Below, one piece after another: positions 14,801 to 26,220 of a stretch of DNA of 64,000 nucleotides. Position 1 is the stretch's first letter; every line of letters starts with the position of its first letter. A program made the translations under genes and the position numbers. The notes below the pieces were generated by a model. That model saw nothing but the letters and a program-made list of their open reading frames with translations, did no database searches and had not been told where the DNA came from. Source of the stretch: Allacma fusca (taxonomy: Eukaryota > Arthropoda > Collembola > Symphypleona > Sminthuridae); contig OX359248.1 in NCBI GenBank assembly GCA_947179485.1, forward strand, positions 50,416,386 through 50,480,385, given 5' to 3'.

Positions 14801-17800
14801 CCCCGCAAATGCTCTGGCGAAGGAATGGTTTGGCAGTATTAGAGAACTCGCGTGTGGTCCTGCTCCCCAGTGGGACTCTCATAATTAATTTGTTCAATCC
14901 GGACCTTGATGGAGGAGCATACGAATGTCTGGCTTTCAACGACCACGGTCTGATCACCTCGCCAGTGATACGTATTGACAGGAGTTCGGTTCGGGTGGAA
15001 ACCCGTGAGAACTTTGACGACTCAACTATTTTCCGAGCGATAAGTCAGGCGAGACGAGATGTTGAGGCAGCTGAGAATGAGACGCTTGAGATTCTTTTTG
15101 GAAACATGTCAAAAACGGGTGAATTATTTTTCAGACTAAATACTTTGAATATACAAGCCTCGCCCATGTATTTTTATTGTATCCTATAACATTAACTCAT
15201 GTTCCTCTTTGGATTTTTTATGTAATGCTTGTCTTTTGCAGAAATCAAGTCGCCTGTGGATTTACTGCGGTTGTCCCGATTCCCAAAAGCAGAAGCCAGA
15301 GATATTGCAAGGTCTGCTGAGATTTATGAGAGAGCACTGCAAATCATCGGGAAGCATGCAGAAACCATGAATTTCTCTCTGCCAGGTTTGTTATTCTTAC
15401 TTGCAATTTTTAGGGGTTTAGTTTTTCATTGCTTCTCAAAAAAAAAATAACATGAAAGACTGAGGAAAGTCATCGCTCGAGGGCTATTTACTTCTCTGTT
15501 GGCATTTAGCTTCAATAAAGAGTATCATGCCGTAGCTTACTTCGTTTCGGAGGATTAACACTCACTTTTGTCTCTCCTTATTTGACGGGGAGTGGCAGCT
15601 GGGTGTAATAATGTCTGACAGGGGCTTTTCCAAATTGCAGCCGATGAGTTTTCCTACAATGATTTACTTACTACCAATCAGCTGGATACATTGGGGCGTT
15701 TCTCTGGTTGCATTTCTCATCGGAAGCCGAAGACCAATTGCAGTTTAGAGATGTGCTTTCACTCGAGGTATCGGTCGATTGATGGGTCATGCAATAATCT
15801 GCAGGAACCGATGTGGGGAACTTCGTACACTACTTTCCAACGCTTGGCACCCGCCGTTTACGAAAATGGCTTCAACTTACCGATAGGTGGCGCCTTAATT
15901 TTTATTTTACGTTTAAAAATGATCGCATAAACGAAGAATGTCCTATGCACGTAATATCCCCAGTCACTTCAAACTGTATGGGATTCCTATAGGATGCAAT
16001 TTCTGTGAGAAAATGTACCAGAAATCCCACAAGCCATATAGGATCTTATAGAAATCATTCAGCTCGTCAGAAACTGGCACGCGATTCTTATAAGATATAG
16101 TACCATAGGAAGTTTTCAGAAAAATCCCATAAGCTGAGGGTACCATAGGAAGTTTTTAAAGAAATCCTATAAGTTGGGTGCCGCATATCCAGCAAGTTCG
16201 AGTTCTATAGGACATTTTCAGAAAAATCCTATGGTTTCGGGTACCATAGGACATTTTTAGAAAAATCCTGTACTTGCTTTGACAAGGATTCTGCGCTCCT
16301 CATCGTTTGTACAAGACATATATTATAACCGCCAAATTCGCCATACTTAATCAACAGCAGTTGTCATTCACGTGTTCTTTGGTTGTGATGAACACCAAAT
16401 CGACTTACCTGTTCTTTAGATTGTTTCAATTTTAACTTACAATTAGTAATAGTAAGACAAGCGGAAAATATAACCAGTGTGTGATTGTTATTGTTCTTTT
16501 TTTCAATTTATACGTGAAATTATTTACTTGTGGCTGCAATTTTATTTTCTAGTGTTACATGTTATTTCTACATAGAACTGCAGTGTAGGGTGTATTACTA
16601 TTGACAATTTGAGGAAATGTATATGTATGAAAACGTTAATGGCAGTTAGCTTAATTGTTTAGACAATTGTAAATATTTAGAATATTTACAATTGTCTAAA
16701 AATTAAGCTAACTGTAGTAAAGATGGTTATGTAGTTTTAATTTCGGAGGAAAATGGAGTAGAAGTAGAGAAGCGCATAAGATAATAATAAATTTTCAACT
16801 ATAGGACAAGCTAGAGAAAATCCCATGCGAGGTTGGGATTAGTAACTATGGGATAGTATAGGATCCTGTAAGAAAATCGTTTGAGATATCGTCCGCAGAT
16901 CTGATACTTTTATCCTATAGATTTTACATGTAGGATCCTATACATTTCGAGTGACTGGGTCCACCAGCTCGCTTTGCCCTTACAAGGGAATCTCTACAAG
17001 AAAAAAATTTGATGTTTATAATGATTGAGTCTTAAACATAGAAAGCCTAAAATTGACGAAAACATTCTTAAAAGACGTCTCTTATTTCGATATTATAGTG
17101 TCCAGAGTCTGTATTGACATTGATGCACACCAAAGTAGTCAATTATTACGGCTTGTATTAATTAAACTGCTTTTAAACCTAACAGATAGTTTATGTATGT
17201 GTTCACTTAACGTAAATAAATATTGAATTAGCTTTAAATTAGTTATGGGAAATAATCAAAGTCGCTGGTCTGAACTGGGTTTTCGTACTCGTTTAATTAG
17301 AAAAAACATTACAGCCTTTATAATAATTTAAACGGATTCTGAGTATAAATTAACGAGAAAATAAACAAGTTAATAATACATTATTGAAAATATCCTGGGT
17401 TTATCAGAGTTTATCTCTTCTGCAGGAAACTTAATAAATTACCGTATTTTATTCTGCTTCACTCTAAATTAGGATTTATCGAGTATTGGTGAGAAAAAAA
17501 AGATAATCTAAATATGCACTTTATTATGTACATTTAATATAAACTATAAACTCAAATTTAATTTAATTGAACAAATCTTCCGGCAAATAGGAGACAAAGG
17601 GAAACGCATTGAAATAAATTACAAGCAAAAATATCCTAAATTTCTTATTAATTGAGTGTATTATTATTGACTGGATTATATAAATATTTTATTAATGTTC
17701 ATTTAATCAAATGAGTCTAAGTTTAGGTAATGTAAATTTTTTCTATTTTAATGTTTAATACTGAATACTTTGATGAATTTAAGGATGGAATCCCAACAAA

Positions 17801-20507
17801 TTATACAACGGTTTCAAGAAACCGTTTGCTCGACTGGTTTCCAACCAAATTATAACTACCCAGCAGATTTCACCTGACTCAACGTATACACATATGTTGA
17901 TGCAATGGGGACAATTTCTGGACCATGACTTAGATCATTCCCTACCATCACTGAGCATTGAGTCATTTGGGGAAAGAATCAGCTGCAGAAGGTAATTTGA
18001 ATGGGAATACCATTAACATGTGATTTTGTGAATTTCCTTCTGTGTTTATATGTAACCACTGCCTAAGGTACATTGTGCAGAATTACAAATTGAAGAGGTG
18101 TGTAATTTCTTTTGCGATTTTAAAGAACATGTGAGAATGTGGCTCCATGTTTTCCAATGCAAGCACCAGAGGGCGATCATCGGGTACGAACTCGGAAATG
18201 CATTGAATTTACCAGGAGTGCCGCAGTCTGTGGCTCCGGAATAACATCCGTTATGTTTGATACAATTCAGCAGCGTGAGCAGATTAATCAGCTAACTTCG
18301 TTCATCGATGCTTCGCAGGTCTGTTGACGTACTTTCTAATACATAGTATCTCAAAGGATAATTTTTTTAAATTCTTAAAGCATAGTCAAAGACAATTTGT
18401 TGCAATGTAAGCAACAAATTAAAGCTGACTTTTTTAAAAGTTTTAAAACAGGATATCAGAAAATAATTTATTTTATTACTAATGTAGGTTTATGGCTCTT
18501 CGGAAGCGGAGGTACGTTCCCTCCGCAGTACTTCAAACAGAATATTGCTTCGATCAGGGATTTATATAGCGGCTGAGAAGCCTTTGATGCCGTTTGCCAC
18601 AGATGACACTCCCGTGGATTGTCGACGAAACCAACGCGAATCGGATATTGGTTGTTTCATCGGCGGAGATATCCGTGTTAACGAACAATTAGGCTTGCTT
18701 GCAATGCACACAATTTGGTTCCGCCAACATAACTTTCTAGCAACGAAACTTCGAGAGACTAATCCATCTTGGGATGATGAGGTAGTGTTTCAGGAAGCAC
18801 GAAAAATTGTTGGGGCGCAAATGCAACACATAACCTATGAGCACTGGCTGCCCTACGTGATTGGTGCAAAAGGAATGACACTTTTGGGGGCTTACGAAGG
18901 CTACAATCCCCAAATAAATCCTACCATAACAACTGAATTTTCAACTGCGGCTCTTCGGTAACTTATTAAGTCTTGCAAATATGCTCTATACGCTTTATTT
19001 AGTTGCATGAAAAGTAACTATTATGTGTAGAATTAGCGAGTTTGCAACACCACATTATGTCCCTGCCATCAGAATGTTTGTATTCTATGTAATAACTCAT
19101 AGTGCTTATATTTTTAGATTTGGACACACCTTAATAAATCCTATTCTTCGGAGACTCGACGCTAATTTCCGTACGATTCGTGAGGGAGACATACCACTTC
19201 GGAACGCTTTCTTCGCCCCCTGGCGGCTTGTGGAAGAAGGAGGTGTGGATCCACTGATGCGAGGTCTCTTCAGTACGCCGGCCAAATTGAAGAGACCGCA
19301 ACAGCTTCTAAATTCCCATCTTACCGAAGATCTGTTTTCCTCAGCTCATCTGGTGGCTTTGGATCTAGCTGCTATGAATATACAACGGGGCAGGGATCAT
19401 GGCATCCCATCTTACAATAAGTATAGAGAATTTTGCAATCTCAAGAAGGCACAAACCTTTGATGATCTCAGTGTGAGTTTTACTTCGCTTACTTGATGTT
19501 TTTATGCATTGTTTTTTGCATGTGATGTTTATAGAATTTTGTCATGGAAAGGAAAAGTGTGAATTATTCACAGTATTTTTGGTACATAGTATCCCTGATG
19601 CCTTTAATTTTTTTTTCTGCACAGGATGAAATCTCCGATCCGGAACTTAGACGGAAACTTGAGGACGTGTATGGTCACGTGGACAATATCGATCTTTGGG
19701 TAGGCGGAGTTGCCGAAGATTTCGAATGGGAAGATGCCCGCGTTGGTCCCACCTTTAGATGCATTTTAGTTGACCAGTTCAAAAGACTTCGAGATGGCGA
19801 CAGGTACTGCCCTTCCACTGCTTTTAATTTGCCTCGATGATGTTAATATCTTCGTGTGGATTTTAGTAATTATTCTACAGCGTCCTAACGATTATTAAGT
19901 AAATTGCAGAACTTTAGTCTGAAATTGTATCTGTTTTAGATTTTGGTACGAAAATCCCTCAGTATTTCGACCAGATCAATTAACTCAGATCAAGCAAACG
20001 TCCTTGGCTAAAATCTTATGCGACAATGGCGATGCATTGAGTCATGTGAAGCGGGATGTGTTCCACATGGAATCTGGATTAGTTAGATGCGATTCCCTTC
20101 CATCAGTGCAGTTAGCATTCTGGGCCACGGACTGTTGTGGAAGTACGGCCAGATCCCCCCTTCAACCCGCCACTTGCCCGATCCTAGACTCTGCTTACAA
20201 CAAACAAGTTGAAAGTAATACGATTCGGATCCGTCGAGATGCGACTTTTAACGACACCACAGAAAGCACAAAAATAATAACCGAAAATATTTCCAATGAC
20301 CTAATGGAAGAGTCAGGATTTAAATTAAAGCAGCTTGAGGAGACTTTGTCCCAGGTAACCACAACAGTTAATCAACTGAAAGACAGGATCCAGGAATTGC
20401 AGGAAAAGTGCGATAAAGACCCCTCCCCAGACGACTCGTTGGTTCAATATGTCAAAATCAACAATAATATTAGTAATAATAATACCGTTGTCGATGCTCT
20501 GCCATGA
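2807..20507 (+). CDS. PXDN: Peroxidasin (extracellular matrix haem peroxidase), 20 exons, 1,446 aa
   Basis: Exons: 2807-3015, 10649-10720, 10869-10940, 11105-11176, 11347-11490, 11641-11801, 11894-12011, 12648-12963, 13192-13312, 13534-13695, 14327-14483, 14745-15118, 15242-15385, 15641-15886, 17784-17991, 18126-18318, 18488-18957, 19118-19472, 19625-19803, 19940-20507. All phases join and the sum is 4,341 nt. Order: signal peptide (about 1-29), LRRNT, five LRRs in 72-nt exon units (to about 190), LRRCT (to 243), four Ig domains (244-615), peroxidase (about 725-1270), short coiled coil (about 1385-1414). Peroxidase landmarks: QWGQFLDHD with haem-linking Asp836 and distal His837, Arg986 with Glu989 (RxxE), proximal His1083 in FGHTL. 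The family oxidises bromide to HOBr to form collagen IV sulfilimine cross-links. The usual C-terminal VWC domain is absent: the frame stops after the coiled coil. The start is the ATG opening a hydrophobic leader. The exon 9 donor is GC. Exon 9 and 15 acceptors are pyrimidine-poor but phase-consistent. Confidence 0.95.
3016..10648 (+). other. Peroxidasin intron 1 (7.6 kb)
   Basis: Large first intron between the signal peptide/LRRNT exon and the first LRR exon; large first introns often hold enhancers. I see no nested gene. A 146-codon minus-strand frame at 7717-8157 has no recognisable protein character. Simple repeats: (GT)n at 5819-5841 and 10165-10182, and about five AAGC units near 8132-8153. 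Confidence 0.7.
13313..13533 (+). other. GC-AG intron in peroxidasin (intron 9)
   Basis: The exon ends TTAG and the intron begins gcaagt, the best-known GC donor context (AG|GCAAGT). Only this boundary keeps the phase-1 junction into the next exon (coding VPPVWLVTP). The acceptor is AAATATAG. Confidence 0.8.
15959..16959. mobile_element. Non-autonomous TIR DNA transposon (about 1.0 kb) in peroxidasin intron 14
   Basis: The ends are inverted: CCCAGTCACT at the left, AGTGACTGGG at the right, with similarity continuing inward through TGTATxGGAT and CCTATA. Just inside the left end are about four degenerate ~40-bp units carrying CCATAGGA...AGAAAAATCC (16100-16270), with related CCTATAGG words at the right end. 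The centre (16642-16717) is a near-perfect hairpin. There is no coding capacity. I could not fix a target duplication, so the superfamily is open. Confidence 0.7.
16642..16717. repeat. Long inverted repeat (hairpin) inside the intron 14 element
   Basis: Arms of about 37 bp around a tiny centre: GCAGTTAGCTTAATT at the left is matched by AATTAAGCTAACTG at the right, with TTTAGACAATTGTAAATATT and its complement between them. One base of difference is visible in the outer arm. Confidence 0.85.
16960..17783 (+). other. Remainder of peroxidasin intron 14
   Basis: Very AT-rich sequence between the TIR element and exon 15. No open frame, RNA gene or repeat structure was recognised. Confidence 0.5.
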
Positions 20508-22175
20508 TTGTGATGCTATAAATAATTATTAATTATTAGGTAACTTAGGTACTTTGAATGCATTAGTATTTAAACGCCGTTCTCTACAACGATAAAGTCT
20601 TGAACTAAAACAAGAAATTCTCTGTAATAGCTTTTATCTGTACGGTGTCTGCAATGTGAATGACTGGATTCACTTTTGAATATTGTTGTGTGATTTTGCC
20701 CACAGTTAACTCCATACCCCTCTGTGTTGTCCAAGCGATTTTTAATATTCAAAAAATATACATAGATACATAAATGATCACATACTACATACATACATAG
20801 GTAACAGGTAACTATGTGTTCATAATAAAATCAGCCTTTGGAAACCGCCTGTCATCTGTATGCGCCTAATACAAAAAAAAATATGAAACTTACAAAAAAT
20901 TTTAATAACATTAATAACAATTTTTAAAATTCAATTGGTCGCAGTTCAAAGAGTTTTTAACGACACTTAGATCCTCAGCAATTGAACCAGGAAAAACTCA
21001 GACTGTCTTGTTGCACTTGCCGTATTTCCATTTAATAATACACAGACATCTGCGGGAGACATCTTTGTTTGGATCCAACCTCCAAGTAAATACAACAAAG
21101 TATTTTATGGTTAAGCTGCCATTCGTATAGGTTTTCCTGCCATGGAGTATAGAATGTAAATTGATACGACACTTACTAAACGGAGATGTTTAATAAAACC
21201 ATCCAATGAAAATTTCAATAAACGTTTGTGAAATAATTTATTATCCAATACAAACCCAAATTCATCAGCATAATATTTTACCTTGAAAATTTAACAAATC
21301 CAGCCTGTGATAGTTTGAACAGTCAAAATGGCACTAGCACAATTTACTTCTTGGCATGTATTTCTATCAAATGCACACACGTTGCATATGTATGTGTAAT
21401 ACTGAATTCATAAAATGTTTGAAGCAACTGCTTATATGATATACAATTTGGAATACAATTCCTGACTCTTCCTCTGACTTTCCCACAGACGTACATACAT
21501 TTAACAGGACATTAAGAATAAAATGAAAACAAAAAGGAAAATTAACAACTCTAATTACACTAGTTCATTTTTGAAACATACATATGAACAATCACAATTT
21601 AAATGTTTTGTTTCCAGCAAGAACAATAGAACAAACCAGACATTATTATTGAAGTAAGTATTGTTGATACAGTCGACTCTCTCTATAAAGACATCATTAA
21701 CCCATTACCGTCTTTCGTACCGTTACATTGAAAAGAATGCTTGTGCTCTGAAGAATTAGTGTGCCTTGACAAGGGAAGCGTCGCTGTAGTGACAGAATCG
21801 TTATATAGAAAGTCGACTGCACACGTATTGTGAATATGTATATCCTGACAATTATTAGGTATTCTCAATTGTATATAGATACGCCAATACGATTTATCCT
21901 GTATGTAGATACATTTGAAAACATTTTTTCGCATGAGTTTAATTTTGCTACTTTCTGAGGTGCTCTTATAGAGATAGTGTGCTCGAATAATTGCATGAAG
22001 TTATTTCAGGAACAATTATTATGGCTTGTAGAAAATCAAATGTTTAATTAATCAAATACAGTAAATGCATTTTATTTTCATGTCCGAAGTAGACAAACTG
22101 GCTACAGAGTTGAGATAAGTAAAACTTATAACTTCACAGAGTTGAAGTAATTACTTGCACCCGAAATCTCGCATC
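20508..22175. other. Intergenic region between peroxidasin and P4HA
   Basis: Holds the peroxidasin 3' UTR with an AATAAA at 20824-20829, then AT-rich sequence. I looked for a cysteine-rich VWC exon that could complete peroxidasin and found none. No other gene recognised. Confidence 0.5.
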
Positions 22176-25100
22176 ATGAAACATTTCCCCGAAACTATGA
22201 TTTGTGTTTTGTTGACACTTCTAATGAGTGGCGTTTCTTTTAATTATAAACGAAAGTACATAATTGAATGGGGCCAAAAACTTATCTATCCCAAGTCAAT
22301 AACCAAACTAGAAAATCTTGAGCGTTTTGAGTCTCACATTGCAAAAGCATTCTTATCTTCTATTAACGTTAATAAGAAAATCCACCCGGAAGTACAACGA
22401 CTGGTACACCTGTAAGTCCTTCTTACTATATTATTGCTGACATTAATTCCTTAAAAATTCTACTCATTGTAAGGTGAAAATATTTGCTAAAATGTAGATA
22501 CCTGAAAGATTATTTCGAATCAAGTGGACGTATCAATATCAATACAGATGACGCTAGTGCCAATAAGGAAATTCATATTTCCAAAAATCCTATTTGTACA
22601 TACAGGCTCCTTCGTAGAGTTCAGACTTTACTAAAAGATATGGTATTTCACAAGCAGTTTTGCCATAATTTTGGTAACTATGTCAATATTTTTATTTCTA
22701 AGACATGTAATTACTACATAATTTTTTTAATTAGTGACTGCGAAATTATTTTAACAAGGTGTGGAATGCTCTAATGTTGCTTACTATATAATGCAATATC
22801 ATTGGCCCAAACCAGAGGACTTGGAAATGCTGGCAGAAAACATTTTGAGGATTCACAATGTTTATGATCTGGATGCAGAACAGGTTCAAATATAAACCAT
22901 TTCTATTTGGTCAAAACTCGACAATCCTATTAAAACGCAGTGTTTACAACAGGGTTTGTTTGGTTTAAACCACACGGTTTTTTTAATAAAACCAATGATT
23001 TAAACCAACGTACAAATCACCAGAAATTTTAATATTTTCAATCCAAAATGTTTATATTTTCTCGTGCACAGAACTTGTATTTTGCATTCCACTCATTCAA
23101 TTGTACTAATCTCCTTTATTACTTTGTTTTTATTTCATCTTTGTCGTGAACTTATTTACTTACAAGTAACCCTCGCCCCATGCGACCCTTAGAACCAATA
23201 TATAACATTTGAATCACTTATGATGAATGCATCTCATAAATGTGTCATTCATCTAATATAGCATCGACTTTCGAAAGTGAAAATTTCCTGTAGGATTTAG
23301 CATTAGAAAATTTAAGTTGGACAGGAGGGGCCTTTATCGACGAGTTAAAATTTAAAAATTCTGCGCGATTTCCTGCGTAAACCAGGGCAAGATGGCCCGA
23401 ACTTTTGTTCTTGCTGGGACATTGGGCCAGGTAAACAAAATTTTATTCGGATCCCAACTGGGCATGTGGCGAGGGTTACTTGTTACCACACTAATTAGTA
23501 AACAAATTGTTAGGAAGAAAACGGTACATTGTGGGGTTAAACTTTAGTGAAGCAAATACTAGTAGCTTTCAGTCTTGTACATTTAGAAATTCGGAATCGT
23601 TTGTAGAATGAGAAAGCTGCCATACTTTTCTTTATACTGCAAAGTTATCGTCAAAATTATAACACGTTGAATATTTAATGCTTTATAATACTTACTGATT
23701 TTGGGAAATAAGCAAGTTTGTTCAGATTTACATGCTTTTGCATATTAATGAATGTTTTGGATCGAAAATTTGTTTAAACAAAAAAAAACGGTTTAAACCA
23801 AAAAACCTGGTTGTTTGGTTTTTTTTGTACAAAAAACAAAAAGAACCCAACCCTGGTTTACAATCAGCTACAGGAAATTCTGATTTCTCAAACAGTTTAC
23901 AAATGGGTGGATTTCAACTGCTGGTACAAACTGCTCTTTGAATTCTATTCACTGTTATGAAATATCCTTCATGGCAATTAAAACTGATCAGTTTACGAGT
24001 GCAATTCAATGGTTAGAGCTAGCAAAAGAAAAAACTTTAGTGGACAAAAAAACAAGTATGGTGTTCATTGAGTACTTGTTATGGAAAGTCATTGAGCAGG
24101 TAAACACTATTTGCGAAGTTCTTTATTGACCTTTTAAAATTGAGAATGTTTTCAAATGCATAATTATCTCATTAGCACAACATGGAATATGATGAAAGCG
24201 TAAAAATGGAATTGGAGCCCGTTTTCTTTGACAGAGAAATTAACCATATTCAGAATGACTTCAAGAATGCAACAAAGCTTCGAAACCTTCAGTACAAAGC
24301 TTTTAAAGGAAGCAAAGAGAGATACCATGCGTATCTAAATTTCCAGGGAGTTTGCTCCGGAGACACTTTTCAAACCGATAAGCAAAAATCTCACTTGTTT
24401 TGCTGGTATGAATTTAAAAGGCATTCATTTTTTGGAATTGGGCCCATCAAAATGGAATTCCTATCCCGAAATCCTGATATAGTTCGGATGTATGAGGTTC
24501 TGGGTGAAAAGGAAATGCAAACAATAATATCCGATTGCAAGTCAACCCTTTTTTCTCCTGCAGTTAGCGTTGTGAGCTATCAAGAGGCAACTAATAGGAT
24601 TCAAGGCTCAAATTCTTCCTTTCACCTATCGTTAACCACTTCCCCATGCAAACATTCAAACGCAAGGCATTTAGAAAAGAAACTTGAAGCGTTGACTGGT
24701 TTGGTTGTGAGTGGCACAGCCGCTGAAACTTTATCTCTTTTATCTTACTCTGTTGGAGCGCATCTTAACCCACACTTTGATAAAGTAAGGATTTTTACCC
24801 ATCAAAAATCTTGCAAATAGTCCAGACTAATCTATTTCATTTCTTCTACATTTAGTTATCCTTCATGGACCTGGACAAGACCCCCTATAATTTTCGTCTT
24901 GCGTCAATCATGCTATACGTAATTTTATTTCTTACTAGTATTCTGAATAGTACCTGTACATATAATTTTACATGGTGAGTTGCACTATAAACACCTGTCG
25001 TTAACTGCATGTTTTGTATGTAAGCTTAGCGATGTGGAACTGGGGGGAGCAACAGTATTTACATCTCTTGGAATCAATGCCGAACCTATTAAGGGCTCCC

Positions 25101-25572
25101 TACTTTTATGGTATAACTTTTTTACCGATGGAAGTTCTGATTTTGATACATTCCATGGCGGATGTCCAGTTATTCTAGGAGCAAAATGGGGTATTTAAAA
25201 AATGCTTATTTATGATTTGACATTGCATATCATTTGTTTAACTGTGAGCATATCTTTCATTTTGAATTAGCTGCAAATAAATGGGTGAAATATGGAACCC
25301 AACTACAGCACAAATGCAGTTTGAAAAGACAGGAAAGATTTCAATTTGCAGTAAACAATGTGGTAAGTGTATTACGAGCTATGAGTGTTTTTGTGTGCAG
25401 TTTATTTACATACATACATGCACGTTTATTGACTATTATGAAACATGTACTACAAATAATTGTGTTTACTCTTTTAAGTATTTGCCCATGCCAAGCTCAT
25501 CTGGTGAGATTCCCAGGAGAGAGGATTAACTTGTGCCAGATTTCACTTAATTTACAGATAAAATCTATTTAG
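22176..25572 (+). CDS. P4HA: Prolyl 4-hydroxylase alpha subunit (divergent), about 561 aa
   Basis: Exons: 22176-22411, 22498-22673, 22759-22883, 23896-24099, 24176-24784, 24856-24918, 25025-25190, 25271-25362, probably 25558-25572. A signal peptide (about 1-23) leads into a P4HA N-terminal domain, a TPR-like peptide-binding region (NGWISTAG to KVIEQ) and the 2-oxoglutarate/Fe(II) dioxygenase domain. Iron ligands: His447 and Asp449 (NPHFD), His515 (TFHGG). Lys525, ten residues on, binds 2-oxoglutarate; the same H-K spacing is found in human P4HA1. DVELGGATVF and KGSLLLWYN are family hallmarks. With PDI it hydroxylates collagen X-Pro-Gly prolines in the ER. Odd points: the N-terminal half is poorly conserved, the exon 3 donor (gttcaa) is weak, and intron 3 carries a hAT element. 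The C-terminus is uncertain: splicing to 25558 gives a short tail, read-through to the same stop adds a hydrophobic tail. Confidence 0.85.
22942..22949. repeat. Target site duplication GTTTACAA (left copy)
   Basis: Eight bases identical to 23856-23863, immediately flanking the CAGGGTT/CCCTG ends. An 8-bp duplication is typical of hAT insertion. Confidence 0.9.
22950..23855. mobile_element. hAT-like non-autonomous DNA transposon in P4HA intron 3 (906 bp)
   Basis: The element begins CAGGGTTTG and ends CCAACCCTG, is flanked by a perfect 8-bp duplication (GTTTACAA), and carries the palindrome GGTTTAAACC near both ends (22962-22971 and 23790-23799). CAGGG termini plus an 8-bp duplication are characteristic of hAT elements. 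No transposase frame is present, so it must have been moved by a partner. The intact duplication suggests a fairly recent insertion. It occupies most of the 1.0-kb intron. Confidence 0.85.
23856..23863. repeat. Target site duplication GTTTACAA (right copy)
   Basis: Exact copy of 22942-22949 just after the CCCTG terminus. Confidence 0.9.
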
Positions 25573-26220
25573 CCCAAATACATGTTAATTGGTAATGTAG
25601 ATGTTGCTTCATACAACGTAGAATTTTTCCAATTAAAAAGAACCAGTAAATGTCATTATAATTAATGTCATCATTAACATGCAATTCAAATCATTCATCA
25701 TCAAATTTTTTATCAAATCATTTAAAATGATAAGTCAATAATGTACGTAATTTCATCTTATGACATGATTTAAAGGAAATGCGGCCATGAAGAGCAAATA
25801 TATCTAAATCCCATTTAACCGAAACAAAAGAGGCGTAATTACTACGTGTATATGCTTCCATGAGGTTTTGCAGAAAACTAATAGTTTAGGTCGTCGAATG
25901 TGTCTGAGAAAATTTTATATGATTACATTTTCTCAACTGTAAAAACCCCCTCCTTCCACATCCCCAAACCAAGATCAATGACATGTAGTGTCAGATTTAA
26001 AAGCGCTTAGTATCGGTCATTCATGCGTTTTGAATTTGATTTTATTCAATCGGCTTGGTAAATTTTACTGGCAGATCACGCAATCGCTAGTGTCATATAT
26101 ATGTGGGTGAGACTGATAAGAGTAATAATTTTGATTACTCGTGCTCGTGGTAGTAGACTGAAGCACAACAGTTTGCAGTCAATCATAATGAAAGGCATAT
26201 TCTTTGTTGCAGTTCTGAAC
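25573..26220. other. Convergent intergenic region P4HA / SORD
   Basis: 3' flanks of two convergent genes. TTTATT at 26041-26046 reads AATAAA on the minus strand, 175 nt past the SORD stop, and is its likely poly(A) signal. Nothing else recognised. Confidence 0.5.

Noticed and set aside
24182-24820. 212-codon frame as a separate gene
   Set aside because: It is an internal P4HA exon (24176-24784) with intron read-through at its end; the HxD motif is completed by the following exons.
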